NCBI GenBank assembly: GCA_934168325.1
Contig: CAKPNG010000014.1
Coordinates: 1-35,318 of the forward strand
DNA length: 35,318 nucleotides
From: an uncultured Bacilli bacterium
GTDB lineage: Bacteria; Bacillota_I; Bacilli_A; RFN20; CAG-826
Direction of reading: 5' to 3'
Shown: positions 15,414-22,931 of the stretch, piece by piece
Layout: each line of letters opens with the position of its first letter
Numbering within the stretch: the first letter of the stretch is position 1
Made by a program: the position numbers and the translations under genes
Notes under the pieces: model-generated
Told to the model about the DNA's origin: nothing
Databases searched by the model: none
Seen by the model: the letters and a program-made list of their open reading frames with translations, nothing else

Positions 15414-15437
15414 TAACAACAAATATTGCTATAAAAT
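15409..15437 (+). promoter_or_regulatory. Possible internal promoter of tuf
   Basis: TTGATT (15409-15414) is followed after 17 bases by TAAAAT (15432-15437). A start near 15444 leaves a leader of about 35 bases with AGGAGG. An extra tuf promoter is common, but these hexamers are not consensus. Confidence 0.4.
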
Positions 15438-15479
15438 ATTTATTATTGCGAGATGCATATTAATTAGGAGGAAAAAAAT

Positions 15480-16664
15480 ATGGCAAAAGAGAAGTTTGAT
15501 AGAAGTAAAGTCCATATGAATATTGGTACCATCGGACACGTTGACCATGGTAAAACTACATTAACTGCTGCTATTACTCACGTTTTAGCAAAGAAAGGAC
15601 TTGCTGCTGTTAAGGATTATGATCAAATCGATGCTGCACCAGAAGAAAAGGCAAGAGGTATTACAATTAATACTGCTCACATCGAATATTCAACTGCAAA
15701 AAGACACTATGCACACGTTGATTGCCCTGGGCACGCTGACTATGTTAAAAATATGATTACCGGTGCTGCACAAATGGATGGTGCTATCCTTGTTGTTGCT
15801 GCTACTGATGGTGTTATGCCACAAACACGTGAGCACATCTTACTTGCTAGACAAGTTGGTGTTCCTTACATTGTTGTTTTCTTAAACAAATGTGACTTAG
15901 TTGATGATCCAGAATTAATTGACTTAGTTGAAATGGATGTCAGAGATTTATTAAATAAATATGGCTTCCCAGGAGATGAAGTACCTGTCATTAGAGGCAG
16001 TGCACGTAAAGCTCTTGATGGCGATGCAGAAGCTGAAGAAAAGATTATGGAATTAATGGATGCTGTTGATAGTTATATTCCAGATCCAGTTCGTGATACT
16101 GATAAACCATTCTTATTACCAGTTGAAGACGTTTTAACTATTACTGGCCGTGGTACAGTTGTTACTGGTAGAGTTGAAAGAGGTACATTAAAACTTAACG
16201 ATGAAGTCGAAATTGTTGGTATTAGACCTACAATTAAGAGTGTTGTCACTGGTATCGAAATGTTCCGTAAATTACTTGACTTCGCAGAAGCTGGCGATAA
16301 CGTTGGTGTCTTATTAAGAGGTGTCAATAGAGATCAAGTAGTTAGAGGACAAGTTCTTGCTAAACCAGGAAGTGTTACTCCACATACTAAATTCACATGT
16401 AATGTCTACGTTTTAACTAAAGAAGAAGGTGGAAGACATACTGCTTTCTTAACAAACTATAGACCACAATTCTATTTCCATACAACTGATATTACTGGAA
16501 CTATTACTCTTCCAGCTGATGTTGAAATGGTTATGCCAGGTGATAACGTTTCATTCACTGTTGAATTAATTCACCCAGTCGCAATTGAAAAAGGTACTAA
16601 ATTCTCAATCCGTGAAGGTGGTAGAACTGTTGGTGCTGGTACAGTTAGCGAAATTATTAAATAA
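15480..16664 (+). CDS. tuf: Translation elongation factor Tu
   Basis: EF-Tu (394 residues) brings aminoacyl-tRNA to the ribosome as a GTP complex. It has the P-loop GHVDHGKTTLTAAI (residues 19-32), the switch I region ARGITINTAHIEY, DCPGHADYVKNM (switch II) and FLNKCDLVDD (NKCD motif). Domain II contains GRGTVVTGRVERG and domain III ends GGRTVGAGTVSEIIK. Length and sequence are typical and nothing looks truncated. A strong AGGAGG site lies nine bases before the ATG, as expected for one of the most abundant proteins. It closes the str operon; a near-perfect terminator follows at 16701-16729. Confidence 0.98.
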   Translation: MAKEKFDRSKVHMNIGTIGHVDHGKTTLTAAITHVLAKKGLAAVKDYDQIDAAPEEKARGITINTAHIEYSTAKRHYAHVDCPGHADYVKNMITGAAQMDGAILVVAATDGVMPQTREHILLARQVGVPYIVVFLNKCDLVDDPELIDLVEMDVRDLLNKYGFPGDEVPVIRGSARKALDGDAEAEEKIMELMDAVDSYIPDPVRDTDKPFLLPVEDVLTITGRGTVVTGRVERGTLKLNDEVEIVGIRPTIKSVVTGIEMFRKLLDFAEAGDNVGVLLRGVNRDQVVRGQVLAKPGSVTPHTKFTCNVYVLTKEEGGRHTAFLTNYRPQFYFHTTDITGTITLPADVEMVMPGDNVSFTVELIHPVAIEKGTKFSIREGGRTVGAGTVSEIIK

Positions 16665-16700
16665 TTATAAAAATTTAATAAACAAACTAAATTCAATTAG

Positions 16701-16729
16701 AGAAAGTAGTGAAAACTACTTTCTTTTTT
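16701..16729 (+). terminator. Rho-independent terminator after tuf
   Basis: AGAAAGTAGT (16701-16710) pairs perfectly with ACTACTTTCT (16715-16724) around a stable GAAA tetraloop, followed by TTTTT. This marks the end of the translation supercluster. Confidence 0.95.
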
Positions 16730-16773
16730 ATTTGCTCATTTTCTTTTATAATATTATAAGAGGTTTATAAAAT

Positions 16774-17955
16774 ATGAGGGTAGGTATATTAGGGCAAGGA
16801 GCTAGTGGAGTTATATTAGCTATAATGATTAAAAAGAAAGATCCTTCAATTGAAGTAACTATTTTTGATCATAATGATAAAACTAATAAGAAATTATTAG
16901 CGACAGGAAATGGAAGATGTAATTTAGGTAATACTAAAATTGATGATAATTCGTTTAATAGCGAGTTTGCGCTTAATTTGTATAAAGACTTTGATATTTA
17001 TAAACAAAGAGAATTCTTTGATTCTATAGGCCTAGAAACGCGTATTTTAAACGATACATTAGTTTACCCATATTCGTTAAGCTCTTCTCAAGTCGTTGCT
17101 TATTTAAATAAATTATTAAAAGAATATAAAGTTAAACTAATTAATGATGTTAATTTAGATAGTTATGTTATTAATAAGAATAATGTTAATGTAGTCATTA
17201 AAAATAAGTTATATGTATTTGATAAATTTATTTTTGCTTGTGGTGGAAAAAGTAAAAGTAGTTTAGGAAGTGATGGAAGAGTTTTTAAATTATTAAAAGA
17301 ACATAATTATGTTATTAATGAATTAAAGCCTGGATTAACTCCAATTCGAGTAATTGAAAATACTAAAGGAATCGAAAGCGAAAGACTTAAAGGAAATATT
17401 AAATTAATTAAAGATAAGAAAATTGTTTATGAAGAAAATGGTGAAGTATTAATTAAGAAAGATGGTTTAAGTGGAATATGTATAATGAATGCCTCTTCTA
17501 TAATTCAAAGAGTAAAACCTGGTAAGAAAAATTTAATTTTTATTGATTTATTTAGCGATATTTCTGAAGAAAAACTTGAAGAAAAATTTAAAAAATATAA
17601 CGGTTTAGCAGGGTTTTCTTTTATAGAAGGGGTTTTTACAATAAAGATGGCTGACTTTATTAGAAAGAATAGTGGTGCAAAAAACTTATATAAATTTGAT
17701 AATAGAGATGTTAAAAATATTGCTCATTATTGTAAAAATATGGTCTTTACTTATAAAGAAAATTATGATTTTGATGATTCACAAGTGAGTATTGGTGGTG
17801 TATCCATTACTAACTTAAAAGATACTTTAGAAAGTAAAATTGAACCTAATATTTATTTTATAGGGGAAATGATTGATGTCGATGGACTTTGCGGTGGTTA
17901 TAATTTAATGCTTAGTTTTGCTAGTAGTTATAGAGTATATAAAAATTTATTTTAA
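16774..17955 (+). CDS. HI0933/YhiN-family FAD-dependent oxidoreductase
   Basis: This 393-residue flavoprotein belongs to the HI0933-like (BaiN/YhiN) family. The N-terminal dinucleotide fold starts GILGQGASGVILAI with the GxGxxG motif. The family signature ATGNGRCNL is at residues 43-51, a FACGGKSKSSLGSDG stretch near 154-168, a KDGLSGICIMNAS segment near 230, and the C-terminal FAD-binding FIGEMIDVDGLCGGYN at 362-377. E. coli YhiN has, as I recall, been reported as a 23S rRNA dihydrouridine synthase (RdsA), while older annotations include aminoacetone oxidase; the substrate here is not shown by sequence. An AGAGG site lies before the ATG. The 3' end overlaps the convergent phosphoesterase gene by nine bases. 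Confidence 0.85.
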   Translation: MRVGILGQGASGVILAIMIKKKDPSIEVTIFDHNDKTNKKLLATGNGRCNLGNTKIDDNSFNSEFALNLYKDFDIYKQREFFDSIGLETRILNDTLVYPYSLSSSQVVAYLNKLLKEYKVKLINDVNLDSYVINKNNVNVVIKNKLYVFDKFIFACGGKSKSSLGSDGRVFKLLKEHNYVINELKPGLTPIRVIENTKGIESERLKGNIKLIKDKKIVYEENGEVLIKKDGLSGICIMNASSIIQRVKPGKKNLIFIDLFSDISEEKLEEKFKKYNGLAGFSFIEGVFTIKMADFIRKNSGAKNLYKFDNRDVKNIAHYCKNMVFTYKENYDFDDSQVSIGGVSITNLKDTLESKIEPNIYFIGEMIDVDGLCGGYNLMLSFASSYRVYKNLF

Positions 17956-18399
17956 TTCTTTAAATTCATAAGTAATTTGATTATTTTTATCGATAAATAA
18001 AATTAAATAAGAGCCTTTATCGGAATCACGAGGTCTAGTAAGGCTTCCTGGATTAAAAACTTTAGTATTACCAATTTCTAAAGCCATTTTTCTATGAATG
18101 TGGCCGAATAAAAAAACATCACAATTTTTATTTTTTATATATTCATCAAAATACATATAATTTATTTTATCACCATGTTCTAAATGAAATTTTAAATTAT
18201 TAATAATTATATTTTTCTCATTTGGTCCACTACTAGAAAAGTCACAATTCCCTTTTATAAAACAAAATGGACTCATTAGACTTTCAGGAATTTCAAAATC
18301 ACCGAGATGAAAAAAATAATCTGCATCATAATTTTCATTAACTATTTGATTTAATAATGAGTAATTTCCGTGTGAATCACTAACAATAACGATTTTCAT
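17947..18399 (-). CDS. YfcE/MJ0936-family metallophosphoesterase
   Basis: This 150-residue protein is a compact calcineurin-like phosphodiesterase. All metal-binding motifs are visible: DSH (residues 8-10), HLGD (31-34), GNCD (50-53), HGD (75-77) and GHIH (99-102), followed by NPGS. The family (E. coli YfcE, B. subtilis YsnB) hydrolyses artificial phosphodiesters and its natural substrate is usually unknown. The ATG has no Shine-Dalgarno site; a TGTTAAAAT extended -10 lies six bases upstream. The gene is divergent from the decarboxylase (69 bases between start codons) and convergent with the flavoprotein gene. Confidence 0.88.
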   Translation of the reverse strand: MKIVIVSDSHGNYSLLNQIVNENYDADYFFHLGDFEIPESLMSPFCFIKGNCDFSSSGPNEKNIIINNLKFHLEHGDKINYMYFDEYIKNKNCDVFLFGHIHRKMALEIGNTKVFNPGSLTRPRDSDKGSYLILFIDKNNQITYEFKELK

Positions 18400-18405
18400 A
18401 GAAAT

Positions 18406-18414
18406 ATTTTAACA
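18406..18414 (-). promoter_or_regulatory. Extended -10 promoter of the phosphoesterase gene
   Basis: On the minus strand the bases TGTTAAAAT form an extended -10 (TG, one base, then TAAAAT). Six bases separate it from the ATG at 18399. No -35 is evident, which extended -10 promoters can tolerate. The same nonamer occurs before the Nudix gene at 20885-20893. Confidence 0.5.
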
Positions 18415-18453
18415 TTTTTTATAAAAATGTATTTAATTTTGATAAAAATACTC

Positions 18454-18459
18454 TATACT
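18454..18459 (+). promoter_or_regulatory. -10 element of the decarboxylase gene
   Basis: TATACT ends nine bases before the ATG at 18469. A weak TTTAAT at 18432-18437, 16 bases upstream, may act as -35. A short or absent leader is implied. Confidence 0.4.
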
Positions 18460-18468
18460 TTTATTGCA

Positions 18469-19971
18469 ATGAAAAAAGAATTTTTATTAGAACAAAAAAG
18501 AACGCCTTACATTGATGCTTATCAAGAGTATTTAAGCGAAAAAAATACAAGCTTCGATGTTCCAGGACATCATCAAGGAAACATTAAAACTGAATTCGAT
18601 AGAATCTTTCCTCATGCAGTTTATAAAGCAGATGTAAATTGCCCTAGAGGATTAGATAATATTTTACATCCTTCAGGTTGTATTAAAGAATCAGAAGAGT
18701 TATTTGCAAAAGCATGTCATGCATCTAAAGCTAGATTTTTAGTAAATGGATCAACTAGTGGCAATTTAATTATGCTTATGGCTACTTTAAAAGCTCATCA
18801 AAAGATTATTTTACCTCGTAATGTTCATAAATCTGTTATCAATGGCTTAATATTAAGTGGTGCTGTTCCAGTGTTTGTTATGCCTGTTATAGATAAACAA
18901 ACTGAAATTGTTAATCAAATACAATATAAAGAATGGAAGAAGGCTATTGATCAAAATCCAGATGCACGTGCTATTTTTATTATTAATCCAACTTATTTTG
19001 GTGCTACTTGCAATCTAAAAAAGATTACTGAATATGCTCATAGTAAAGGGATGGTTGTTTTATGTGATGAAGCTCATGGCGCTCATTTCTATTTTTCAAA
19101 ACATTTACCTATAAGTGCAATGGATGCAGGATGTGATATGTCTACATTATCAGTACATAAAACTGGAGGCAGTTTAACCCAGTCTAGTGTATTGCTTATT
19201 AATACTGATAAAGTCAGCCAGTATGAAATTAATAAGGCTTATAATTTAATAACAACAACTTCGCCATCTTCAATTTTATTAGCTTCTTTAGATGGTGCTA
19301 GAAAATATTTAGTGTTTCATGGCTCTAGAAGAATTTGGAAATGTATAAAACTTGCTAGAGAAGCTATTGATGAAATAAATAAAATAAAAGGGTTTAAAGC
19401 TCATGGTAAAGAATATTTTACTAAGGGATTAGCTTTTGATTATGATGAAACTAAGATAGTTGTTGAGCTAGATAATTTATCTATCACTGGCTTTGAATGT
19501 TATAAAATTTTAAAAGATGAATATAGGATTCAAATAGAACTTGCTGAAACCTATGTTTTATTATTACTTTATACAGTTGGAACTAGAAATAAAGATTCTT
19601 TAAAAATAATTGAAGCTTTAAAGGATATTAGTAGAAGATTTTATAAGGAAAGTATTACTTATCCTGATCATCATTTTGTTACTGAAATTCCTGATTTAAA
19701 AGTAAGACCTCGTGTAGCGTTCCATGGCCCTTTAAAAATTGTTGATTTAAAAGATGCTTTAAATAAAATATCAAAAGAAATGATTATGATTTATCCGCCT
19801 GGAATTCCTTTAATTATTCCTGGAGAAGTTTTTTCAAGTAATATAATTAATCAAATTGAATATTATAAAAACACAGGAGTTTCTGTTTTTAGTGATTTTG
19901 AAGGTACTAATCAAGTAAGCATTATTGATGAAGATGATCCTGATTATAACGAAATCATAAAAAAGAATTGA
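18469..19971 (+). CDS. Orn/Lys/Arg decarboxylase family protein (PLP-dependent)
   Basis: This 500-residue fold-type I PLP enzyme belongs to the Firmicutes lysine/ornithine/arginine decarboxylase group. The start DVPGHHQG is the substrate-site motif, VNGSTSGN the PLP phosphate-binding turn, DEAHGAH (residues 200-206) holds the Asp that pairs with the PLP nitrogen, and SVHKTGGSLTQ contains the PLP-lysine (Lys231). The C-terminal domain ends in the IIPGEV segment typical of the family. Which amino acid is used cannot be told from sequence. An in-frame ATG 42 bases earlier exists, but the candidate -10 lies between the two, so this start is preferred. No Shine-Dalgarno site is seen. The product would feed polyamine synthesis or acid resistance. 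Confidence 0.88.
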   Translation: MKKEFLLEQKRTPYIDAYQEYLSEKNTSFDVPGHHQGNIKTEFDRIFPHAVYKADVNCPRGLDNILHPSGCIKESEELFAKACHASKARFLVNGSTSGNLIMLMATLKAHQKIILPRNVHKSVINGLILSGAVPVFVMPVIDKQTEIVNQIQYKEWKKAIDQNPDARAIFIINPTYFGATCNLKKITEYAHSKGMVVLCDEAHGAHFYFSKHLPISAMDAGCDMSTLSVHKTGGSLTQSSVLLINTDKVSQYEINKAYNLITTTSPSSILLASLDGARKYLVFHGSRRIWKCIKLAREAIDEINKIKGFKAHGKEYFTKGLAFDYDETKIVVELDNLSITGFECYKILKDEYRIQIELAETYVLLLLYTVGTRNKDSLKIIEALKDISRRFYKESITYPDHHFVTEIPDLKVRPRVAFHGPLKIVDLKDALNKISKEMIMIYPPGIPLIIPGEVFSSNIINQIEYYKNTGVSVFSDFEGTNQVSIIDEDDPDYNEIIKKN

Positions 19972-20005
19972 TTTTTGCAGGGTTTTATTAATTTCGGGGG
20001 ACTTT

Positions 20006-20716
20006 ATGAAAATTACAATTATTAGACATGGCGATCCAGATTATGAAAATAATACTTTAACACCTACTGGATTTAAAGAAGCAGAAGCATTAGGAAAACA
20101 TTTTAAAAAAAGATAAGGAGCAATTATTTATTCTTCTCCATTACCTAGAGCTAAATTAACTGCTTTAGCTATATCTAAAGATATAATTGTAAAAGATTGG
20201 CTACAAGAATTTACTTACCCAGTTACAATGCCTAATACAAATGAAAAGCATCTTACATGGGATTTTTTGCCTAGTTTTTATCTTGATAAAAAAGAAATGT
20301 ATGATATTGATAAATATTTGGATATGCCTATAATGAAAACAGGTAATATTAAAGAAATTTATAATGAAATATGTAAAAATTTTGATGGTATTTTAAAAGA
20401 ACATGGATATGTTCGTGTTAATAATTATTACAAGGTAGCAAAAGAAAGTGAAGACGAAATAATATTTGTATGTCACTTTGGAATGATGTGTGTTTTAATG
20501 TCACATTTAATGAATATTCCACATCCTATATTAGGGATGACGACATGTTGTGCTCCTACTGGTGTAACAAGATTTGTGAGCGAAGAAAGAGAAAAAGGAA
20601 TTGCTCACTTTAGATGTTTATGCTTTAGTGATACTTCTCATTTAGCTTTAGAAAATTATGAACCTAGTTTTGCTGGTAGATTCTGCGAAGTAAATTCATC
20701 TAAAGATAGGCATTAA
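20006..20716 (+). pseudogene. Histidine phosphatase / phosphoglycerate mutase-like gene interrupted by one in-frame stop
   Basis: A frame of 236 codons encodes a histidine-phosphatase-superfamily protein. It starts MKITIIRHGDPDY with the catalytic RHG (His8), then LTPTGFKEAEALG, then the SSPLPRAKLTA motif (about residues 43-53), and later FVCHFGMM with the second active-site His. Codon 37 is TAA (20114-20116), between the catalytic His and the SSPLPRA motif, so the normal product would be 36 residues. The rest of the frame is intact, with no frameshift, and the next in-frame ATG at 20228 would yield only the C-terminal 162 residues without the RHG. A GGGGGA site precedes the first ATG. It may be a recent nonsense mutation, a sequencing or assembly error, or read-through. 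Its role, if expressed, would be phosphate ester hydrolysis. Confidence 0.75.
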
Positions 20717-20740
20717 AAAAATCTTCAATTAAGAAGATTT
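20714..20740 (-). terminator. Terminator of tRNA-Leu
   Basis: AAATCTTC (20719-20726) and GAAGATTT (20733-20740) pair perfectly around a six-base loop. On the minus strand the stem is followed by a run of T (the A run 20714-20721). It lies 12 bases past the tRNA 3' end. Confidence 0.75.
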
Positions 20741-20751
20741 AAATTATATAG

Positions 20752-20836
20752 TGGTGGGCGTAACAAGAATCGAACTTGCACGCTGTTAAGCACAAGATTC
20801 TAAGTCTTGCGTGTCTACCAGTTCCACCATACGCCC
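20752..20836 (-). tRNA. tRNA-Leu (anticodon UAG)
   Basis: On the minus strand the 85-base sequence folds as a class II tRNA. The acceptor GGGCGTA (20836-20830) pairs with TACGCCC (20762-20756), and the CCA end is encoded (20754-20752). The anticodon stem CAAGA/TCTTG closes the loop CTTAGAA, with TAG at 20802-20800. A variable arm of leucine type (TGCTTAACAGCGT region) and the T arm GTTCGATTC follow. It would read CUN codons. Confidence 0.95.
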
Positions 20837-20837
20837 G

Positions 20838-20868
20838 TATTTAATATAATATTATTTTTGATTGATTA
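20838..20868 (-). promoter_or_regulatory. Possible promoter of tRNA-Leu
   Basis: On the minus strand TTTACT is followed after 17 bases by TATTAT, which ends nine bases before the first tRNA base; an overlapping TATATT ends six bases before it. Transcription would begin at, or two or three bases ahead of, the mature 5' end. Confidence 0.4.
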
Positions 20869-20884
20869 AGTAAATTAAAATAAG

Positions 20885-20893
20885 TGTTAAAAT
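20885..20893 (+). promoter_or_regulatory. Extended -10 promoter of the Nudix gene
   Basis: TGTTAAAAT (20885-20893) is an extended -10, followed by a short leader with GTGGAG before the ATG at 20915. TTGATT copies at 20858 and 20862 are too far upstream (20 or 24 bases) to be standard -35 partners. Confidence 0.45.
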
Positions 20894-20914
20894 AATAAAA
20901 GTGGAGAATTTTTT

Positions 20915-21463
20915 ATGAAAAATGATGACTTATTAAAAGAAAAGAAAATTAGTAGTGAATTAATTTATAAAGGCAAAATAATAGATGTCTATAAAGATAA
21001 AGTTGAATGCCCAAATGGTCATATTTCTTATCGAGAATTGATTAGGCACTGCAAAGCTAGTTGCATATTAGCTTTCAATGATAAAGGAAATATATTATTA
21101 GAGAGACAATATAGATATCCATATGATGAAGTAATTTATGAATTTCCTGCTGGAAAATGTGATGCTGGAGAAGATCCTAAAGATACGGCTGTTAGAGAAC
21201 TTGAAGAAGAAACAGGATATCATGCTAATCATATAGAGTTTTTAGGCTTAATGTATCCATCTTGTGCTTATACTGACGAAGTGATTTATTTGTATGTTGC
21301 AAAAGATTTAATCAAAACAAAACAACATTTAGATGAGAATGAAGCTTTAATGATAGAAGAAGTTTCTTTAGATAAATTAAAAGAAATGATTAACAACGGA
21401 AAAGTAGTTGATGCAAAAACACTTTGTGCTTTAACTTATTATTTTTGTAAAGAAAGTAAGTAA
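20915..21463 (+). CDS. Nudix hydrolase, ADP-ribose pyrophosphatase type
   Basis: This 182-residue protein is of the NudF/ADP-ribose pyrophosphatase group, which splits ADP-ribose to AMP and ribose 5-phosphate. The Nudix box is complete at residues 80-102: Gly80, Glu86, then REL at 94-96, EE at 97-98 and Gly101 (G-x5-E-x7-RELxEExG). Upstream QYRYPYDEVIYEFPAGK is the typical ADP-ribose pyrophosphatase lead-in, and LGLMYPSCAYTDEVIYLYVA the following substrate-specificity part. The start has a GGAG site. The gene stands alone between tRNA-Leu and the glycosyltransferase pair, and probably has its own extended -10 promoter. Confidence 0.9.
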   Translation: MKNDDLLKEKKISSELIYKGKIIDVYKDKVECPNGHISYRELIRHCKASCILAFNDKGNILLERQYRYPYDEVIYEFPAGKCDAGEDPKDTAVRELEEETGYHANHIEFLGLMYPSCAYTDEVIYLYVAKDLIKTKQHLDENEALMIEEVSLDKLKEMINNGKVVDAKTLCALTYYFCKESK

Positions 21464-21510
21464 AACCTTGCAAAACCCCAATTATTTTTGTAAAAAATGC
21501 TAAAATTTAC

Positions 21511-21550
21511 TAAAAACTATTACAACTAGTTTTTAAAACTAAGTAATAGT
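21511..21550 (+). promoter_or_regulatory. Overlapping alternative hairpins upstream of the glycosyltransferase
   Basis: TAAAAACTA (21511-21519) pairs perfectly with TAGTTTTTA (21527-21535). ACTATTAC (21516-21523) pairs perfectly with GTAATAGT (21543-21550). They share bases and exclude each other. No T run follows. They lie upstream of the likely promoter, so they could be the 3' end of the Nudix transcript or DNA sites. Confidence 0.3.
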
Positions 21551-21570
21551 ATTATTTAAAACCAAAATTA

Positions 21571-21599
21571 TTTACATACTTCTTATAGTATGATAAAAT
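21571..21599 (+). promoter_or_regulatory. Promoter of the glycosyltransferase-acyltransferase pair, leaderless type
   Basis: TTTACA (21571-21576) is followed after exactly 17 bases by TAAAAT (21594-21599). The ATG at 21606 is six bases further, so transcription would begin at the start codon. No Shine-Dalgarno site is seen. Confidence 0.6.
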
Positions 21600-21605
21600 A
21601 TTTAT

Positions 21606-22931
21606 ATGTGGTCATTAACTCAGATAGCAAATTTTTTTGATACAGCAATAGTTATTGCACTATTTATATTTATGATCTTAAGTTTTTACTATATACTTTA
21701 TTTTATTGAAGCGTATAGAAAGCCTAAGAAATTTGAAAAAGGATCTGTAAAATATAAATATGCAATTTTAATACCTGCAAGAAATGAAGATAATGTCATT
21801 TCTAATATTTTAAATTCACTAAAAAAACAAACTTATGATAAAAATTATTTTGATGTTTATGTAATTATTGAAAGTAAAGATGATCCTACATTCAATATTA
21901 CTAAAAAAATTGGGTATAAAGTAATTATTAGGAAAGATTTAGTGAATAAAAGAACTAAAGGCTTTGCATTACAAGAAGCTTACAATCATTTAAAAACATT
22001 AAAAACAAAATATGATGCATTAATGATTTTTGATGCTGATAATATTTTAAATGCTAATTATATAGAATTAATAAACGATGTTAAAAATAAAGGCTATCAG
22101 GTTGGTGTTGGCTATCGAAACTTTACTAATTCAAGGAAAAACTGGGTTAGTGCTTGTAGTGCTACTTTATTTTCTTTTATGAATCAATTTACAAGCAAAG
22201 GAAGAAGTCGTTACTTTGAAAAAGCTACATTGACTGGTACTGGCTATTACGTTGATACTCAAGTAGTAGATGATGCAGGAGGGCGGATTTGGACTGGCTT
22301 TACTGAAGATGTCGCATTAACAACGTATTGTTATTATCATAATGTTTCAATGCATTATTACCCACATGCTATGTACTATGATGAACAACCTACTAAATTT
22401 AAGATTTTACATACTCAACATATTAGATGGGTTTTTGGATTTTTCGAAGATAAAAATAAATATAAAAAAGGGGATGTTATATACCATAAAGATCATATGG
22501 TTAGAAGAAGAATAGGCATTATGGAATATAACTTATCTATTTTTCCTTTTTTAACTTTTATAATCACAGAAGGTATTGCATGTATTGTAACTCTTTGCTT
22601 ATTAATTGCTGCACTGGTATTGAAGGAGCCAAATGCTGAATATATCGGTTTCCATTGTTTAATTAATTTTTGCTTATTATATTTTTCTTTTGTTTTAGCT
22701 GCATTAATATCTATCTTACTTGATCATAAGAATTTAAAATTTGGCTTTTGGCGTAGTTTATTAGTTATGTTCTCTTATTTCTTTTTCTTTTTTGATTTTT
22801 TATCAGCCTTTTGTGATGGTTTAGTTCATAAGAAAAAAAGAACTAATTGGAATAAAATCGAACATAATGGTGAATTAATAAATGCAGAAGTATTGAGGAT
22901 TAATGAAAATGGTAAAGAGAGAAAAAATTAA
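21606..22931 (+). CDS. Membrane-bound family 2 glycosyltransferase
   Basis: This 441-residue inverting GT2 enzyme has an N-terminal membrane segment (about residues 12-33) and a cytoplasmic catalytic domain beginning KYAILIPARNEDNVISNIL. The motifs are DAD (143-145, metal and nucleotide-sugar binding), TED (233-235, catalytic base) and QHIRW (271-275, the QxxRW motif of processive-type GT2 enzymes). Three or so membrane segments follow (about 310-335, 345-370, 380-400), then a charged tail. This layout is like BcsA/HAS-type and glycolipid-forming GT2 enzymes; the sugar and acceptor are not evident. The last 29 bases overlap the acyltransferase gene, suggesting coupled translation and a joint product, possibly a glycolipid. 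Confidence 0.87.
   Translation: MWSLTQIANFFDTAIVIALFIFMILSFYYILYFIEAYRKPKKFEKGSVKYKYAILIPARNEDNVISNILNSLKKQTYDKNYFDVYVIIESKDDPTFNITKKIGYKVIIRKDLVNKRTKGFALQEAYNHLKTLKTKYDALMIFDADNILNANYIELINDVKNKGYQVGVGYRNFTNSRKNWVSACSATLFSFMNQFTSKGRSRYFEKATLTGTGYYVDTQVVDDAGGRIWTGFTEDVALTTYCYYHNVSMHYYPHAMYYDEQPTKFKILHTQHIRWVFGFFEDKNKYKKGDVIYHKDHMVRRRIGIMEYNLSIFPFLTFIITEGIACIVTLCLLIAALVLKEPNAEYIGFHCLINFCLLYFSFVLAALISILLDHKNLKFGFWRSLLVMFSYFFFFFDFLSAFCDGLVHKKKRTNWNKIEHNGELINAEVLRINENGKERKN

Noticed and set aside
20114..20137. Reading the AAGGAG after the stop in the phosphatase gene as a new start site using ATT
   Set aside because: No normal start codon follows at the right spacing in that frame, and the product would lack the catalytic RHG motif.
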